Assembly (NCBI RefSeq): GCF_000739085.1 | Contig: NZ_CP009110.1 | Span: 2,418,001-2,482,000, forward strand | DNA: 64,000 nt | Direction: 5' to 3' | DNA from: Amycolatopsis methanolica 239 | GTDB lineage: Bacteria > Actinomycetota > Actinomycetes > Mycobacteriales > Pseudonocardiaceae | In this document: in pieces, positions 1 through 8,394 of the stretch | How the letters are laid out: each line of letters starts with the position of its first letter | Numbering within the stretch: the stretch's first letter is position 1 | Notes under the pieces: generated by a model | What the model was told of the DNA's origin: nothing | Seen by the model: the letters and a program-made list of their open reading frames with translations, nothing else | Database searches by the model: none | Translations under genes and position numbers: made by a program

Positions 1-84
1 GCCGCCGGTGAAGTAGGTGGCGATGCGGCGCCGGACGAGCATCGTCGAACGCGGGGCCGGGGTGTGGAACGTGCTGACGGACAT
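1..84 (-). CDS. N-terminus of an unidentified protein, cut by the window edge
   Basis: Only the first 28 codons are inside the window, starting from an ATG with a CTGGAG Shine-Dalgarno sequence just upstream. The visible peptide is basic (LVRRRIATYFTGG) and could lead into a membrane segment, as in many permeases, but the family cannot be named from this. The following 286 bases (85-370) up to the next gene remnant hold nothing I can recognise. Confidence 0.55.
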   Translation of the reverse strand, partial: MSVSTFHTPAPRSTMLVRRRIATYFTGG

Positions 85-370
85 GGCGGATCTCCAGGAA
101 GATCGAGAAACCGGACGGATCCGGGCCAGGTCCCGAACAGAGCGATCGCCGAAACTGCGCGCCGGCGACCTGGGTTCAGCCGGCGCGCCGGGCTACGAGT
201 CGCGGGGACGTCAGGCGCTGCACGGCGACAGGCTAACACGACACCTCGCGGATCGACGAGACCCTTGATCGTGAACGCCGTGTGGGGCAGCTGGTCCTGG
301 TCAGCCACCGGCAGCCACCCAGGACCGGGCCACGCGCCAAGCCGCGCGCCCACTCACCAGTCCCGCCTGG

Positions 371-919
371 TCAGCGCACCACCTGGTAGCGCAGGTGGGT
401 CGCGTCGTGACCGTCGAGTCGGCGGACCAACCGTAGTTCGGCGGCATGGCCGTCGAACAGGCGGCGGCCCTCGCCGAGCAGGACCGGCATCAGGTGGATC
501 TCCAGCTCGTCGAGCTGCCCGGCGGTCAGCAGCGCCTGTGCCGCGCCCGCGCCGTGCACCAGGATCGCCTGGTCGCCCGCCGCGGCACGGGCGTCGGCGA
601 CGCAGGCGGCCACCTCGGTGTAGTAGCGGGCGCTTCCCGGGGGGCTCGTCGGGGTGGTGGGTCAGGACGTGGATCGGCACGCCGTCGTGGTGATCGCCCT
701 GCCACCGGCCGGCCAGCTCGAACGTCCGACGCCCGGAGATCACCGCGCTGGTGGCCATCGGCTCGGCGAACACCTGGCCATCCGGCCCGGGTTCGTTCCG
801 GTGGTCCAGCCAGTTGAACAACCGCCCGCCGCCGCGCCCCAGCTCCTGGCCGGGGCGATCGTCGGGCCTGCGATGTAGCCGTCCAGCGACATGGCCATGT
901 ACAGCCGGGTCAGTGCCAT
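371..919 (-). pseudogene. RibD-C/dihydrofolate reductase-family protein, frameshifted
   Basis: The reading frames join into a typical DHFR-like (RibD C-terminal domain) protein of about 183 residues: an N-terminal AMSLDGYIAGP start, a central ISGRRTFE segment, and a C-terminal LVHGAGAAQALL ... HLMPVLLGEGRRLF block ending in RYQVV. Two single-base frameshifts are needed, one near 870 (after IAGP) and one near 640 (before the ARYYTEV segment), both in G/C runs. The start ATG (917-919) overlaps the end of the broken alcohol dehydrogenase upstream. An intact relative lies at 7150-7725. Either a decayed gene or two sequence errors. Confidence 0.75.
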
Positions 920-1254
920 CGGAACGTGCCGTCGGTGGGCACGCCCAGAATGGCGGGCGCCTCCGGTACGTCACCGGGCTCGTCCCAGTCCAGCGAAGGG
1001 TTGACGACGACCTCGGTCCCGGGGTCCACATTCGCGCCGGGACCGGCCGCGGCGACCACGCCCGCGCCGTCGGAACCCAGCACGACCGGCGCGTCACCGG
1101 CACCGCACGCGTCGACGAGGAACAGGTCGCGGTGGTTGAGACCGGCCGCGCGGAAAGCGACCACGACCTCGCCCGGTCCCGGCCGCGGTGCGGGCACCTC
1201 CGCCACCCGCACCCCCGTGAGTCCCGTCGCGTTCCCGTGCACCACCGCCGTCAT
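910..1254 (-). pseudogene. Zinc-type alcohol dehydrogenase/quinone oxidoreductase, N-terminal stub
   Basis: About 114 residues match the GroES-like N-terminal domain of medium-chain dehydrogenases (MTAVVHGNATG start, PGPGEVVVAFRAAGLNHRDL, LGSDGAGVV, ILGVPTDGTF). A full enzyme has about 320-340 residues; here the frame runs into a stop just after GTF, where the NAD-binding half should begin, and the DHFR-like gene starts immediately. The missing two thirds and the abrupt fusion suggest a deletion whose end lies near 920. No function is expected from the stub. Confidence 0.7.
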
Positions 1255-1350
1255 CGTTGTCACGTCCGCGAAGTTGGCAACGGCCCGGCGCGCGCCTCCA
1301 ATGATCGCGAACCGTGTCACAGCACGGGTTTTTCAGATCGTGAACCGCCG

Positions 1351-1785
1351 TCACTCGAGCTCGGCGTCGAGGGTGATGGTGGTGCCCGTCAGTGCGGCCG
1401 AGACCGGGCACGTCTCCTTGGCGTCCTCGGCGATCTTCCGGAAGTCGTCCGGGCTCGCGCCCGGCACCGTCGCGCGGACCGCGAGCGCGATGCCCTTGAT
1501 CTCGTACCCGCCACCGGACTTCGGGCCGAACGACACCGTCGCCGTGGTCCGGATCCGCTCCGGCGGGGTGCCCGCGCGTCCGAGCAGAGCGGACAGCTGC
1601 ATGCAGTAGCACGAGGAGTGCGCGGCCGCGATCAGCTCCTCGGGGCTGGTCTTGCCGCCGGCTTCCTCGGCACGGGCGGGCCACGAAACCGCGAACGTGG
1701 TCAGCTTCGACGTGTCGAGGCTGGTCTCCCCGGACCCGCTCGGCAGGTCGCCGGTCCAGGTCGTGGTGGCTTGACGGTCGGTCAT
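1351..1785 (-). CDS. osmC: OsmC family peroxiredoxin
   Basis: A 144-residue OsmC/Ohr-superfamily protein, which reduces organic hydroperoxides in the cytoplasm with a pair of conserved cysteines. The first cysteine region is visible (SPEELIAAAHSSCYCMQLSALL, around residues 52-73) and the second lies in the AEDAKETCPVSAAL segment near residue 125, the normal OsmC arrangement. Start chosen at the ATG preceded by a strong GAAGGAGG site. It stands alone, in the same orientation as the upstream MFS gene but separated from it by about 107 bases. Confidence 0.93.
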   Translation of the reverse strand: MTDRQATTTWTGDLPSGSGETSLDTSKLTTFAVSWPARAEEAGGKTSPEELIAAAHSSCYCMQLSALLGRAGTPPERIRTTATVSFGPKSGGGYEIKGIALAVRATVPGASPDDFRKIAEDAKETCPVSAALTGTTITLDAELE

Positions 1786-1892
1786 GGCGGACCTCCTTCG
1801 GTCGTGCGCCGCGCGGCTGGCAGGCGCTCCAGATTGTCCTCGCAGCCGTCCGCCGCGCGCCAGTCCGCGCCGGGGCCGGAGGTCTTGCTCGC

Positions 1893-3275
1893 TCAGACCT
1901 TGACCGACGGGCGGCCCGGGGACAGCGCGCCGGCGGCGACGGCGGCCACCGCGGCCGTCACGGCGAACACCAGGAACCCGCCGCGGAACCCGGCGAGCGT
2001 CTCCGCGACCAGGCTCGCCGCCGCGACGCTCGACACCACCGCGGCCCCCAGCGAAGCCCCGAACTCGTGGAACGTGCTCACGATCCCCGACGCGATCCCG
2101 GCCTCGTGCGGCGCGACCTGCCCCAGAGCCGTCGCCGACGCCACCACGAACAGCACCCCGGTGCCGGCGCCCGCGACCGCGATGCTGATCGCGACCACCA
2201 CGGCGTTCATGACGAGCGCGGGCACCGTCAGGCCGATCGCGGCGACCAGCAGCCCGGCCACCGCGAGCGGGCGCGCGCCGAACCGCCCGATGACCCGCCC
2301 GGTGAGGTTCGCCGCGGCGATCGTCAGCAACGCCACCGGCAGGAACAGCAACCCGGTCACCAGCGCGTTGAACCCGCGCTCCTGCTGGAAGTAGAACGTC
2401 CCGAGGAAGAACACCGCGACCGTCAGCGCCGTCGCCATCAGGATGAGGAACGTGCCCGTCGCCACCGGGCGGCGGACCAGCAGCCGCACGTCCATCAGCG
2501 GCGCCTTCGTCCGGCGCTGCCACGCCACGAACGCCACGTACCCGACCGCGGCCGCCAGCACCAGCCACCCGGTCGTCGCGGTCAGCCAGCCCTGGTCCCC
2601 GGCGTTGATCAGGGCGTACACCAGCGCCCCGGACGAGGCGGTGACGAGCAGCGCGCCCAGCACGTCCAGCCGCGCGCCCGGGACCACCGGCGCGGTGCCC
2701 GGCAGCATCCGCGCCAGCGCGGCGAGGATGACGAGCCCGATCGGCACGTTGATCCAGAACACCCACGGCCAGCCCGGCCCGGCGGTGAGCAGCCCGCCCA
2801 GCAGCACGCCGAGAGCCGCGCCGCCGCCGCCCAGCGCCGACCACACGCCCAGTGCCTTGTTCCGCTCGTCGCCGTCGAAGAGCCCCACGACCAGCGACAA
2901 CGCCGACGGCGACAGCAGTGCCGCGCCGACGCCCTGCGCGATCCGGCCGCCCAGCAGCACGGCGGACGACCCGGCCAGCCCGGTCACCAGCGAAGCCAGC
3001 GTGAAGATCAGCAGGCCGGCGAGCGCGATCCGCTTGGCGCCGGCGAGGTCGGCGAGCCTGCCGCCGAGCAGCAGCAGCCCGCCGAAGGCGAGCGTGTAGG
3101 CGCTGACCACCCAGGTCATCGCCTCGCGGCTCATGCCGAGGTCGGTCTCGATGTGCGGCAGCGCGATCGCCACCACCGTGACGTCGAGGATCAGCATCAG
3201 CTGGGCGACCCCGAGGAAACCGAGGAGGCGCCACCGCAGCGGGTGCGCACCAGGTCTTGCGAACGAATCCGACAT
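1893..3275 (-). CDS. DHA2-type MFS drug exporter
   Basis: 460-residue membrane transporter of the EmrB/QacA (DHA2) group, expected to export drugs or toxic metabolites using the proton gradient. The family antiporter segment appears early as LDVTVVAIALPHIETDL, followed by GGRLADLAGAKR (loop 2-3) and many hydrophobic helices (about 12-14). Of two possible ATGs, 3275 sits seven bases after GGAG and is preferred over 3281. It is divergent from a TetR gene with a 28-bp dyad between them, so local repression by that regulator is likely. The substrate is not predictable. Confidence 0.92.
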   Translation of the reverse strand: MSDSFARPGAHPLRWRLLGFLGVAQLMLILDVTVVAIALPHIETDLGMSREAMTWVVSAYTLAFGGLLLLGGRLADLAGAKRIALAGLLIFTLASLVTGLAGSSAVLLGGRIAQGVGAALLSPSALSLVVGLFDGDERNKALGVWSALGGGGAALGVLLGGLLTAGPGWPWVFWINVPIGLVILAALARMLPGTAPVVPGARLDVLGALLVTASSGALVYALINAGDQGWLTATTGWLVLAAAVGYVAFVAWQRRTKAPLMDVRLLVRRPVATGTFLILMATALTVAVFFLGTFYFQQERGFNALVTGLLFLPVALLTIAAANLTGRVIGRFGARPLAVAGLLVAAIGLTVPALVMNAVVVAISIAVAGAGTGVLFVVASATALGQVAPHEAGIASGIVSTFHEFGASLGAAVVSSVAAASLVAETLAGFRGGFLVFAVTAAVAAVAAGALSPGRPSVKV

Positions 3276-3292
3276 GATCATCTCCGGTTAAC

Positions 3293-3310
3293 TCGTATGA
3301 CGAAGTACGA
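3293..3310. promoter_or_regulatory. Candidate TetR operator next to the MFS start
   Basis: Inverted repeat TCGTA-N8-TACGA, 18 bases upstream of the MFS start codon. It carries the same AACTCGTA half-site as the stronger dyad at 3326-3353, so both are probably bound by the divergently encoded TetR protein. Inferred from symmetry only. Confidence 0.45.
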
Positions 3311-3325
3311 CTTACTAGCGTCATG

Positions 3326-3353
3326 CTAACTCGTACATTCCCGTACGAGCTAG
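3326..3353. promoter_or_regulatory. 28-bp dyad, likely TetR operator
   Basis: Arms CTAACTCGTAC and GTACGAGCTAG separated by six bases; ten of eleven arm positions are complementary. It ends seven bases before the TetR start, so the TetR message must be leaderless or nearly so, or the operator overlaps its transcript start. Size and symmetry are typical of TetR-family autoregulatory sites shared with a divergent exporter. Confidence 0.7.
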
Positions 3354-3359
3354 ACTGCG

Positions 3360-3950
3360 GTGGTGAGCACTTCCGCACGACCGCGCCGGCGCGCCGACGC
3401 CGAGCGCAGCATCGCCCGCATCGTCACCGCCGCCAGGGAGGTGCTCAGCCGGGATCCGGACGCGAGCATCGACGACATCGTGAAGGCCGCCGGGGTGGGC
3501 CGGATGACGTTGTACGGGCACTTCCCCAATCGCGCTGCGCTGGTCGAGGCCGCGCTCGCCGACGCCATCCGGGCAGGCGAGGAGGTCCTGTCCGAGGTCG
3601 ACCTCGACGGCGACGCGCGGGACGCGCTGGCCCGGCTGATCGCGCCCAGCTGGTCGCTCGTGGCCGAGTCGACGAGATTGCTGCAGGCCGCCGAAGGTCT
3701 CCTGCCGGCGGCGCGCATCCGTGAACTGCACGGCGACGCGGCGAACCGGGTCGAGGACCTCGTGCGGCGGGGCCGGCGGCAGGGCGTGTTCCGGACGGAT
3801 CTGCCGATCACGTGGCTGGTCAACGTCGTGCACTACGTCCTCAATGGGGCCGCCGAGGAGAACCGCGCCGGACGGCTGAGCGCGAAGGAGGCGCCCGCCG
3901 TGGTGAGCGCGACGGTCCGGTCGTTGCTGGCGCCGCCGGACATGCGTTGA
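3360..3950 (+). CDS. TetR/AcrR family repressor
   Basis: 196-residue one-component repressor. The N-terminal HTH runs over about residues 15-60 (IARIVTAAREVLSRDP, then IDDIVKAAGVGRMTLYGHFPNRAALVEAAL), followed by an all-helical ligand-binding domain. Two adjacent GTG codons can serve as start, and neither has a clear Shine-Dalgarno site because the operator dyad fills the upstream space. It most likely represses the divergent MFS exporter and itself until an exported compound binds. Confidence 0.93.
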   Translation: MVSTSARPRRRADAERSIARIVTAAREVLSRDPDASIDDIVKAAGVGRMTLYGHFPNRAALVEAALADAIRAGEEVLSEVDLDGDARDALARLIAPSWSLVAESTRLLQAAEGLLPAARIRELHGDAANRVEDLVRRGRRQGVFRTDLPITWLVNVVHYVLNGAAEENRAGRLSAKEAPAVVSATVRSLLAPPDMR

Positions 3951-3979
3951 CGTTCGCGTCAACCCGCAGAATCGCGCCC

Positions 3980-4363
3980 GTGTTCACGGAAGCAGAACCG
4001 GATTACCTGAAGTCCCAGCCGCTCGGCCGGCTCGCCACGGTGTCGCCGGGCGGGCAGGTGCAGAACAACCCGGTCAACTTCTTCGTCACCGACGGCGGGA
4101 TCGTCATCGGCGGGCACGCGCTCGGGGCGTCGAAGAAGTTTCGCAACGTCCAGCGGGGCAGCACGGTGTCGTTGGTGGTGGACGACCTGGCGACGGTGGA
4201 TCCGTGGGTGCCGCGCGGGGTGGAGATCCGTGGCAGCGCGGTGGCGCTGACCGACCAGGAGCCGCCGGTGCCGTACTTCTCGCGGGAGATCATCCGGATC
4301 ACGGCGGGGCGGATCATCGCGTGGGGACTCGACGGTCCTCGCGCGAGCCGATCGGTGGGGTGA
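3980..4363 (+). CDS. PPOX-class F420-dependent oxidoreductase
   Basis: 127-residue split-barrel protein of the pyridoxamine 5'-phosphate oxidase superfamily. The sequence (FTEAEPDYLKSQPLGRLATVSP, NNPVNFF, GASKKFRNVQRG, VPRGVEIRGSA, IIRITAGRIIAWGLD) matches the actinobacterial subgroup predicted to use coenzyme F420. The GTG start was chosen because the family begins at this FTEAE segment; the longer frame upstream overlaps the TetR gene out of frame. The physiological substrate is unknown. Confidence 0.85.
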   Translation: MFTEAEPDYLKSQPLGRLATVSPGGQVQNNPVNFFVTDGGIVIGGHALGASKKFRNVQRGSTVSLVVDDLATVDPWVPRGVEIRGSAVALTDQEPPVPYFSREIIRITAGRIIAWGLDGPRASRSVG

Positions 4364-4892
4364 TCAGGGCCGCTGGCTGAGCCCGGTGCTGGTCGCGCCC
4401 GAGGTCAAGGTTCTCGACCGGCCGAAGTGGACGGTCCGGCACAGGCGGGTGGCGAGGGCGAGTCGGGTGGCGAGGCAACGCCTGCCCGGGCAGGCATTGG
4501 GGGGCGAGGCTGGCGGCGGATTCGGTGCTGGATCAGCAGGAGCCTCCCTCGGGGGAGCGCTGATGGCGGGGTGGGGATGCTCCGCGGGTGCGGGTGCGGG
4601 TGCGGGTGCGGGTGCGGGTGCAGGGCCGGGTGGTGGTGGGTTGGGCGTCGCTGCCGGTGGCCCGGCAGGTGGGTAGATGGGGCTGGGGATGCTGTGCCGG
4701 TGGCGGCGCGGGTGCGGGCGGTGGGTTCGGGCGGGTGCGGTGAACGGTCCTGGGAATGCCACGCGGGTGCCGGGTTGTGCGAGTTGGGCGTCCGCGGCGG
4801 GTTCGGAGCGGGGCTGGCGGTGAAGCGCCGGGCGCACGCGAGCTAATGCCGTCCGCGGGTCGGCAGGCACCTGTGATCGACGCCGGAGGTGG
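4364..4892. other. Gene-free stretch between an F420 enzyme and a decayed regulator
   Basis: 529 bases with no convincing gene. The open frames on both strands are low-complexity Gly/Ala or Pro/Arg runs produced by a G-rich repeat tract (4585-4620). No promoter, terminator or RNA gene is recognisable. It may be degraded sequence belonging to the regulator pseudogene that follows. Confidence 0.6.
4585..4620. repeat. Hexamer tandem repeat (CGGGTG)6
   Basis: Six exact copies of CGGGTG in a row, with imperfect extensions on both sides. Hexamer slippage tracts like this vary in copy number; here it lies outside genes. Confidence 0.9.
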
Positions 4893-6383
4893 TCACGCGG
4901 GCTGGCCTTCCGCGATCAGGTCGTCCAGCGTCAGGCCGGCGCCGAGGGCGTGTTCGGATGCGTAGGTTTCCTCGCTGAGGGCTGTGCGCGCCTTGGTCTC
5001 GATGCGGTCGACGTCGCCGCGTTCGGCTGGGGGAGTGGGGGTCCGACGGAGCGGCGGGCGTGGTCGGCGGCGCCCAGCAGGCGGGCCGCCGGCGTGTGGG
5101 CTCCGGTCAGGGCGTGGGCGCCGGCCAGGCCCTCGAGCGCCAGCGCGACCGCCTGCGGGTCCCTGGCCCGCCGGGCGATGTCCAGCGCTCGCCGGTGCCA
5201 GGTGAACGCCCCTTCGGCGTCGCCGCGGAGTTCGGCCACGAAACCCACCTCGGCGCACACCAGGGTGTTGCCCGGCTCGTGCTCCACCAGCCCGTGCCAG
5301 TCCAGCAGCACCCGCAACTGCCGCTCCGCCTCGTCCAGCGCGCCCTCCCGGCGGGCGCCCAGCGCGAGGTCCGTCCGCGCGTACATCTCGCCCGGCATGA
5401 AACCGCTTTCCACCGCCACCCGCTCCGCCCGCTCGTGCAGGCGCCGCGCCTCGGCGAAATCCCCCGCGAGCAACGCGGTCCGGCCCAGCCACGACAGCTG
5501 GTAGGACACCTCCGGCCACAACCCCAGCTGTTCGGCCCGCCGCAGGCTCTCGGTGTGCAACCGCTCGGCGTCGGCGTAGCGGCCCTCGAACTCGGCCAGC
5601 GTGCCCAGCGCGAACGACGCCTGCACCTAGCCCCACCGGTCACCGACCTCCGCGAAGATCGCAGCGCTCTCCTCCGCGGCCGCGTGGGCCTTCGCCAGCT
5701 CACCACGCGCGATCAGCTGACTGGCCGAATCGGCGAGCCCCGCCGCCGTGCCCCACCGGTCACCCAGCGACGCGAACCCGTCCAGGGCCGCGCCGGTCAG
5801 TTTCGACGCCCCGGTCAGGTCCGCGCCGCGGCCCGGCGGCCGGGCGCCACCTCGCCCGGCACCGCCAGCGCCGCCCGTAACGAGCGCAGCGCCTCGCCCA
5901 GCCGCCCGCGCAGGAACCAGTACCACGACAGGCTCGTCACCAACCGCAGCGCCTCGTCCGCCGCGCCCTGGCGGACCAGCGTGTCGAGCGCCGCCCGCAG
6001 GTTCGCCGACTCCGCGTCCAGCGTCTCCAGCCACTGGCACTGACCGGTGCGGCGCAGCAACGGGTCCGCACGCTCCGCGAGCGCCGCGCGTGCCGGGACC
6101 GGACCGGCTCGGTCTCGCCCGCCTCGGCCAGTCGCTCCAGGCTGTACGCGCGCACCGACTCCAGCAGCCGATACCGCGGGCCCAGCTCGCCGTGCTCGCA
6201 CACCAGCAGCGACCGGTCGACCAGCCGCCCCAGCACGTTCACCACCGTGCCCGGCTCGCCCCCGCACACCTCCTCGGCCGCCTCCAGCCCGCATCCCTCG
6301 GCGTGCACCGCGAGCCGCCGCAGCACCTCACGCTCCGAAGTGGACAGCAACTCCCAGCTCCAGCCGATCACCGCGCGCAACAT
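4893..6383 (-). pseudogene. C-terminal half of an AfsR/LuxR-type ATPase-TPR regulator
   Basis: Frames on the minus strand join into the C-terminal half of a large BTAD/NB-ARC or LuxR-type regulator. In order they are a winged-helix-like segment ([26 protein letters not shown]), [19 protein letters not shown]-like helices ([60 protein letters not shown]) and the family's usual C-terminus near DVDRIETKARTAL. It is broken by at least three frameshifts (near 6095, 5825 and 5010) and an in-frame TAG at 5627-5629 (after GDRWG), and the whole DNA-binding/NTPase half is absent upstream of 6383, where another truncated gene begins. Clearly non-functional as read. Confidence 0.75.
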
Positions 6384-6385
6384 CC

Positions 6386-7011
6386 GGCGAGGCGCTGGCC
6401 GGGCGTGTCGTGGTCAACCTCAGCTCGGACACCCCGCAGCGCACCCGCGAAGCCGCGGCCTGGCTCGCCGAACGGGGACGACGCTGGTGGGCGGCGGGAT
6501 CGTGGTGCCCGCGCCGCTCGTCGGAACCGAGGCCTCGTACGTGTTCTACAGCGGGCCCCGGGCCGTCTTCGCCGAGCACGAGGCGGTGCTGCGGCACATC
6601 GGCAGGCCCGAGTACCGGGGGGAGGACCACGGCCTGGCGCAGCTGCTCTACCAGGCGCGGCTGACGGTCTTCCTCACCTCGCTGTCGGCGTACCTGCAGG
6701 CCTTCGCGCTGCTGGCGGCCGAAGGCGCCGACCCGGCGCGGCTGGTGCCCTTCGCCAAGGAGGTCTCGGGTCTGGCGGCCTCGTACCTGGACGAGACGGT
6801 GACCCAGACCCGGGCGCGCACCTACCCGGGGGACCTGAGCACGGCCACGATGATGGGCGCGACCGCGGAGCACATCCTGCAGGCGTGCCGGGACGCGGGC
6901 GTGGACCCCGCCCTGCCCGAGGCGGTCAAGTCGCAGTACGACCGCGCGATCGCCGCGGGCCACGGCGGCGACAACTGGACCAGCCTGTGGGAGGTCGTCG
7001 CGAAGCGGTGA
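6386..7011 (+). pseudogene. Imine reductase-like NAD(P)-binding protein, N-terminus missing
   Basis: The sequence starts inside the Rossmann domain (GRVVVNLSSDTPQRTREAAAWLAERG) and continues through GGGIVVPAPLVGTEASYVFYSGP into the helical C-terminal domain (LYQARLTVFLTSLSAYLQAFALL ... TATMMGATAEHILQACRDAGVD). This is the layout of imine-reductase/6-phosphogluconate-dehydrogenase-superfamily enzymes of about 290 residues. The first 75 or so residues with the glycine-rich NADPH loop are absent, and a one-base frameshift lies near 6475. It abuts the truncated regulator head-to-head at about 6384, so a rearrangement breakpoint is likely there. Confidence 0.7.
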
Positions 7012-7149
7012 GCCCGGCGCGGTGCTCGTGCCCGGCACGGGCACCGCACAGTCCGGCCGTCTGAAAAACTTCGCGGGAGGTGTCGAATCCGGCGATGCTC
7101 GATCGATGCATTGACGAAAGCATCGTCGGATGAACCGAAGGAGTCCTCC

Positions 7150-7725
7150 ATGCGCACCCTGATCACCACCGCCTTCGTCTCGCTCGACGGCGTCGTCGAA
7201 GCTCCCGGCGGCGAGCCGGGCTACCGCAACGCCGGCTGGACCTTCCAGTGCATCGAGTTCGACGAGGTGGCCTACGAGATCAAGGCCCGCGAGCAGGGCG
7301 AGGCCACCGCGATGCTGCTGGGCCGCGTCAGCTACCAGGCCTTCGCCCCGGTGTGGCCGGGCATGACCGAGCAGTTCCCCGGCTACAACGCCATGCCCAA
7401 GTACGTCGTGTCGACCACACTGAAGGACGAGGAGCTCGTCACCAACTGGGGCGAGATCACCATCCTGCGGTCACTGGACGACGTGGCGGCGCTGAAGGAG
7501 ACCGAGGGCGGGCCGATCATCGTGCACGGCAGCGCGACGCTGAACCGCAACTTGTCCGACGCGGGCCTGATCGACCGCTACCACCTGCTGGTGTTCCCGG
7601 TCCTGCTCGGCGCGGGCAAGCGCCTGTTCAGCGACACCGACAAGGACAAGCAGGGCCTGAAGCTGCTGGAGAGCGAGTCCTACTCGAACGGCATCCAGAA
7701 GCTGGTCTACGACGTGGTCCGCTGA
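7150..7725 (+). CDS. RibD-C/dihydrofolate reductase-family protein
   Basis: 191-residue intact member of the DHFR-like RibD C-terminal domain family (reductases of unknown substrate). Landmarks are TAFVSLDGVVEAPGG at the N-terminus, AMLLGRVSYQAFAPVWP, IIVHGSATLNRNL, and the C-terminal YHLLVFPVLLGAGKRLF. The ATG follows GAAGGAGTCC. It is the intact counterpart of the broken gene at 371-919, though the two are only distantly similar. Confidence 0.9.
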   Translation: MRTLITTAFVSLDGVVEAPGGEPGYRNAGWTFQCIEFDEVAYEIKAREQGEATAMLLGRVSYQAFAPVWPGMTEQFPGYNAMPKYVVSTTLKDEELVTNWGEITILRSLDDVAALKETEGGPIIVHGSATLNRNLSDAGLIDRYHLLVFPVLLGAGKRLFSDTDKDKQGLKLLESESYSNGIQKLVYDVVR

Positions 7726-7794
7726 TCCACGGCGGGACAGGTCCCCGCGGCGGCGTGGTCGGAGTGGGCAGGTTCGGCCCGCGGTGACGTCTGC

Positions 7795-8229
7795 TCAGGA
7801 CACGCCGTGCCGTCCGTAGGGGACCGCGCTGAGCAGCGTCACCCGCACCGTCGCGCCGCTCGGCACGGTGTAGGTCCGGGACTCGCCCTGACGGGCGCCG
7901 GTCAGGGCGCGGCCCAGCGGCGAGCCGGGGGAGTACACCTCCAGGTCGTCGCCCGCGCCGTCGCGCACGCCGAGCAGGAACGTCTCCGGCTCCGGGTCGT
8001 CGTCGAACCGGACCGTCAGCACCATGCCCGGTTCGGCGACGCCGTCGTCGGGCGGCGTCTGCCCGACGACGGCGCGGCGCAGCAGGTCCTCCAGCTCACG
8101 CGTGCGCGCCTTTCGCTGCCGCAGAGCCATTTCCCGGTCCTCCGGATCGTCGTCCTCCGGGGCGCGCAACGCGGACAGCTCCGCGCTCAGGCGCGCGTAC
8201 GCCTCCTCGGTCAGCCACACGGTGTCCAT
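7795..8229 (-). CDS. GreA/GreB-family transcription elongation factor-like protein
   Basis: 144-residue Gre-factor homologue. An N-terminal helical hairpin (about residues 5-55, with an acidic stretch EDDDPED near the tip) is followed by the FKBP-like C-terminal domain with the family signature SPLGRALTGARQGE. Such proteins enter the RNA polymerase secondary channel and affect transcript cleavage or stress transcription. The ATG has a near-perfect GAAGGAGGT site, which decides the start. The frame stays open upstream to an ATG at 8391, three bases after the dehydrogenase stop, adding 54 residues with a leucine-rich coiled coil. An extended protein is possible but less likely. Confidence 0.8.
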   Translation of the reverse strand: MDTVWLTEEAYARLSAELSALRAPEDDDPEDREMALRQRKARTRELEDLLRRAVVGQTPPDDGVAEPGMVLTVRFDDDPEPETFLLGVRDGAGDDLEVYSPGSPLGRALTGARQGESRTYTVPSGATVRVTLLSAVPYGRHGVS

Positions 8230-8394
8230 CGCGTTACCTCCTTCGTTCGGCCGGGCGGCGGTGCGCCGCCGGAGCAGGGTGGCGTTCGCGTCGTCGGCGA
8301 AGCCGGCCGCGACGCGCAGCAGGATGTCCCGTTCCACGCGCAGCAGCGCGTTCTCCGCGCGCAGGAACTCCAGGTCCTCGGTGGATCCCATGGC

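Noticed and set aside
4585..4620. Direct repeats as a CRISPR array
   Set aside because: Six-base units with no spacers; a simple tandem repeat.
4386..4676. A possible small Gly/Ala-rich protein
   Set aside because: The coding appearance comes from the CGGGTG repeat and neighbouring G-rich sequence; no ribosome site and no family features.
7725..7795. Terminator between the convergent DHFR-like and Gre genes
   Set aside because: Only short, imperfect GC-rich pairings can be drawn; not enough to call.
8230..8391. An insertion sequence beside the Gre gene
   Set aside because: Only a short coiled-coil resemblance; no transposase catalytic domain, terminal repeats or target duplication visible.
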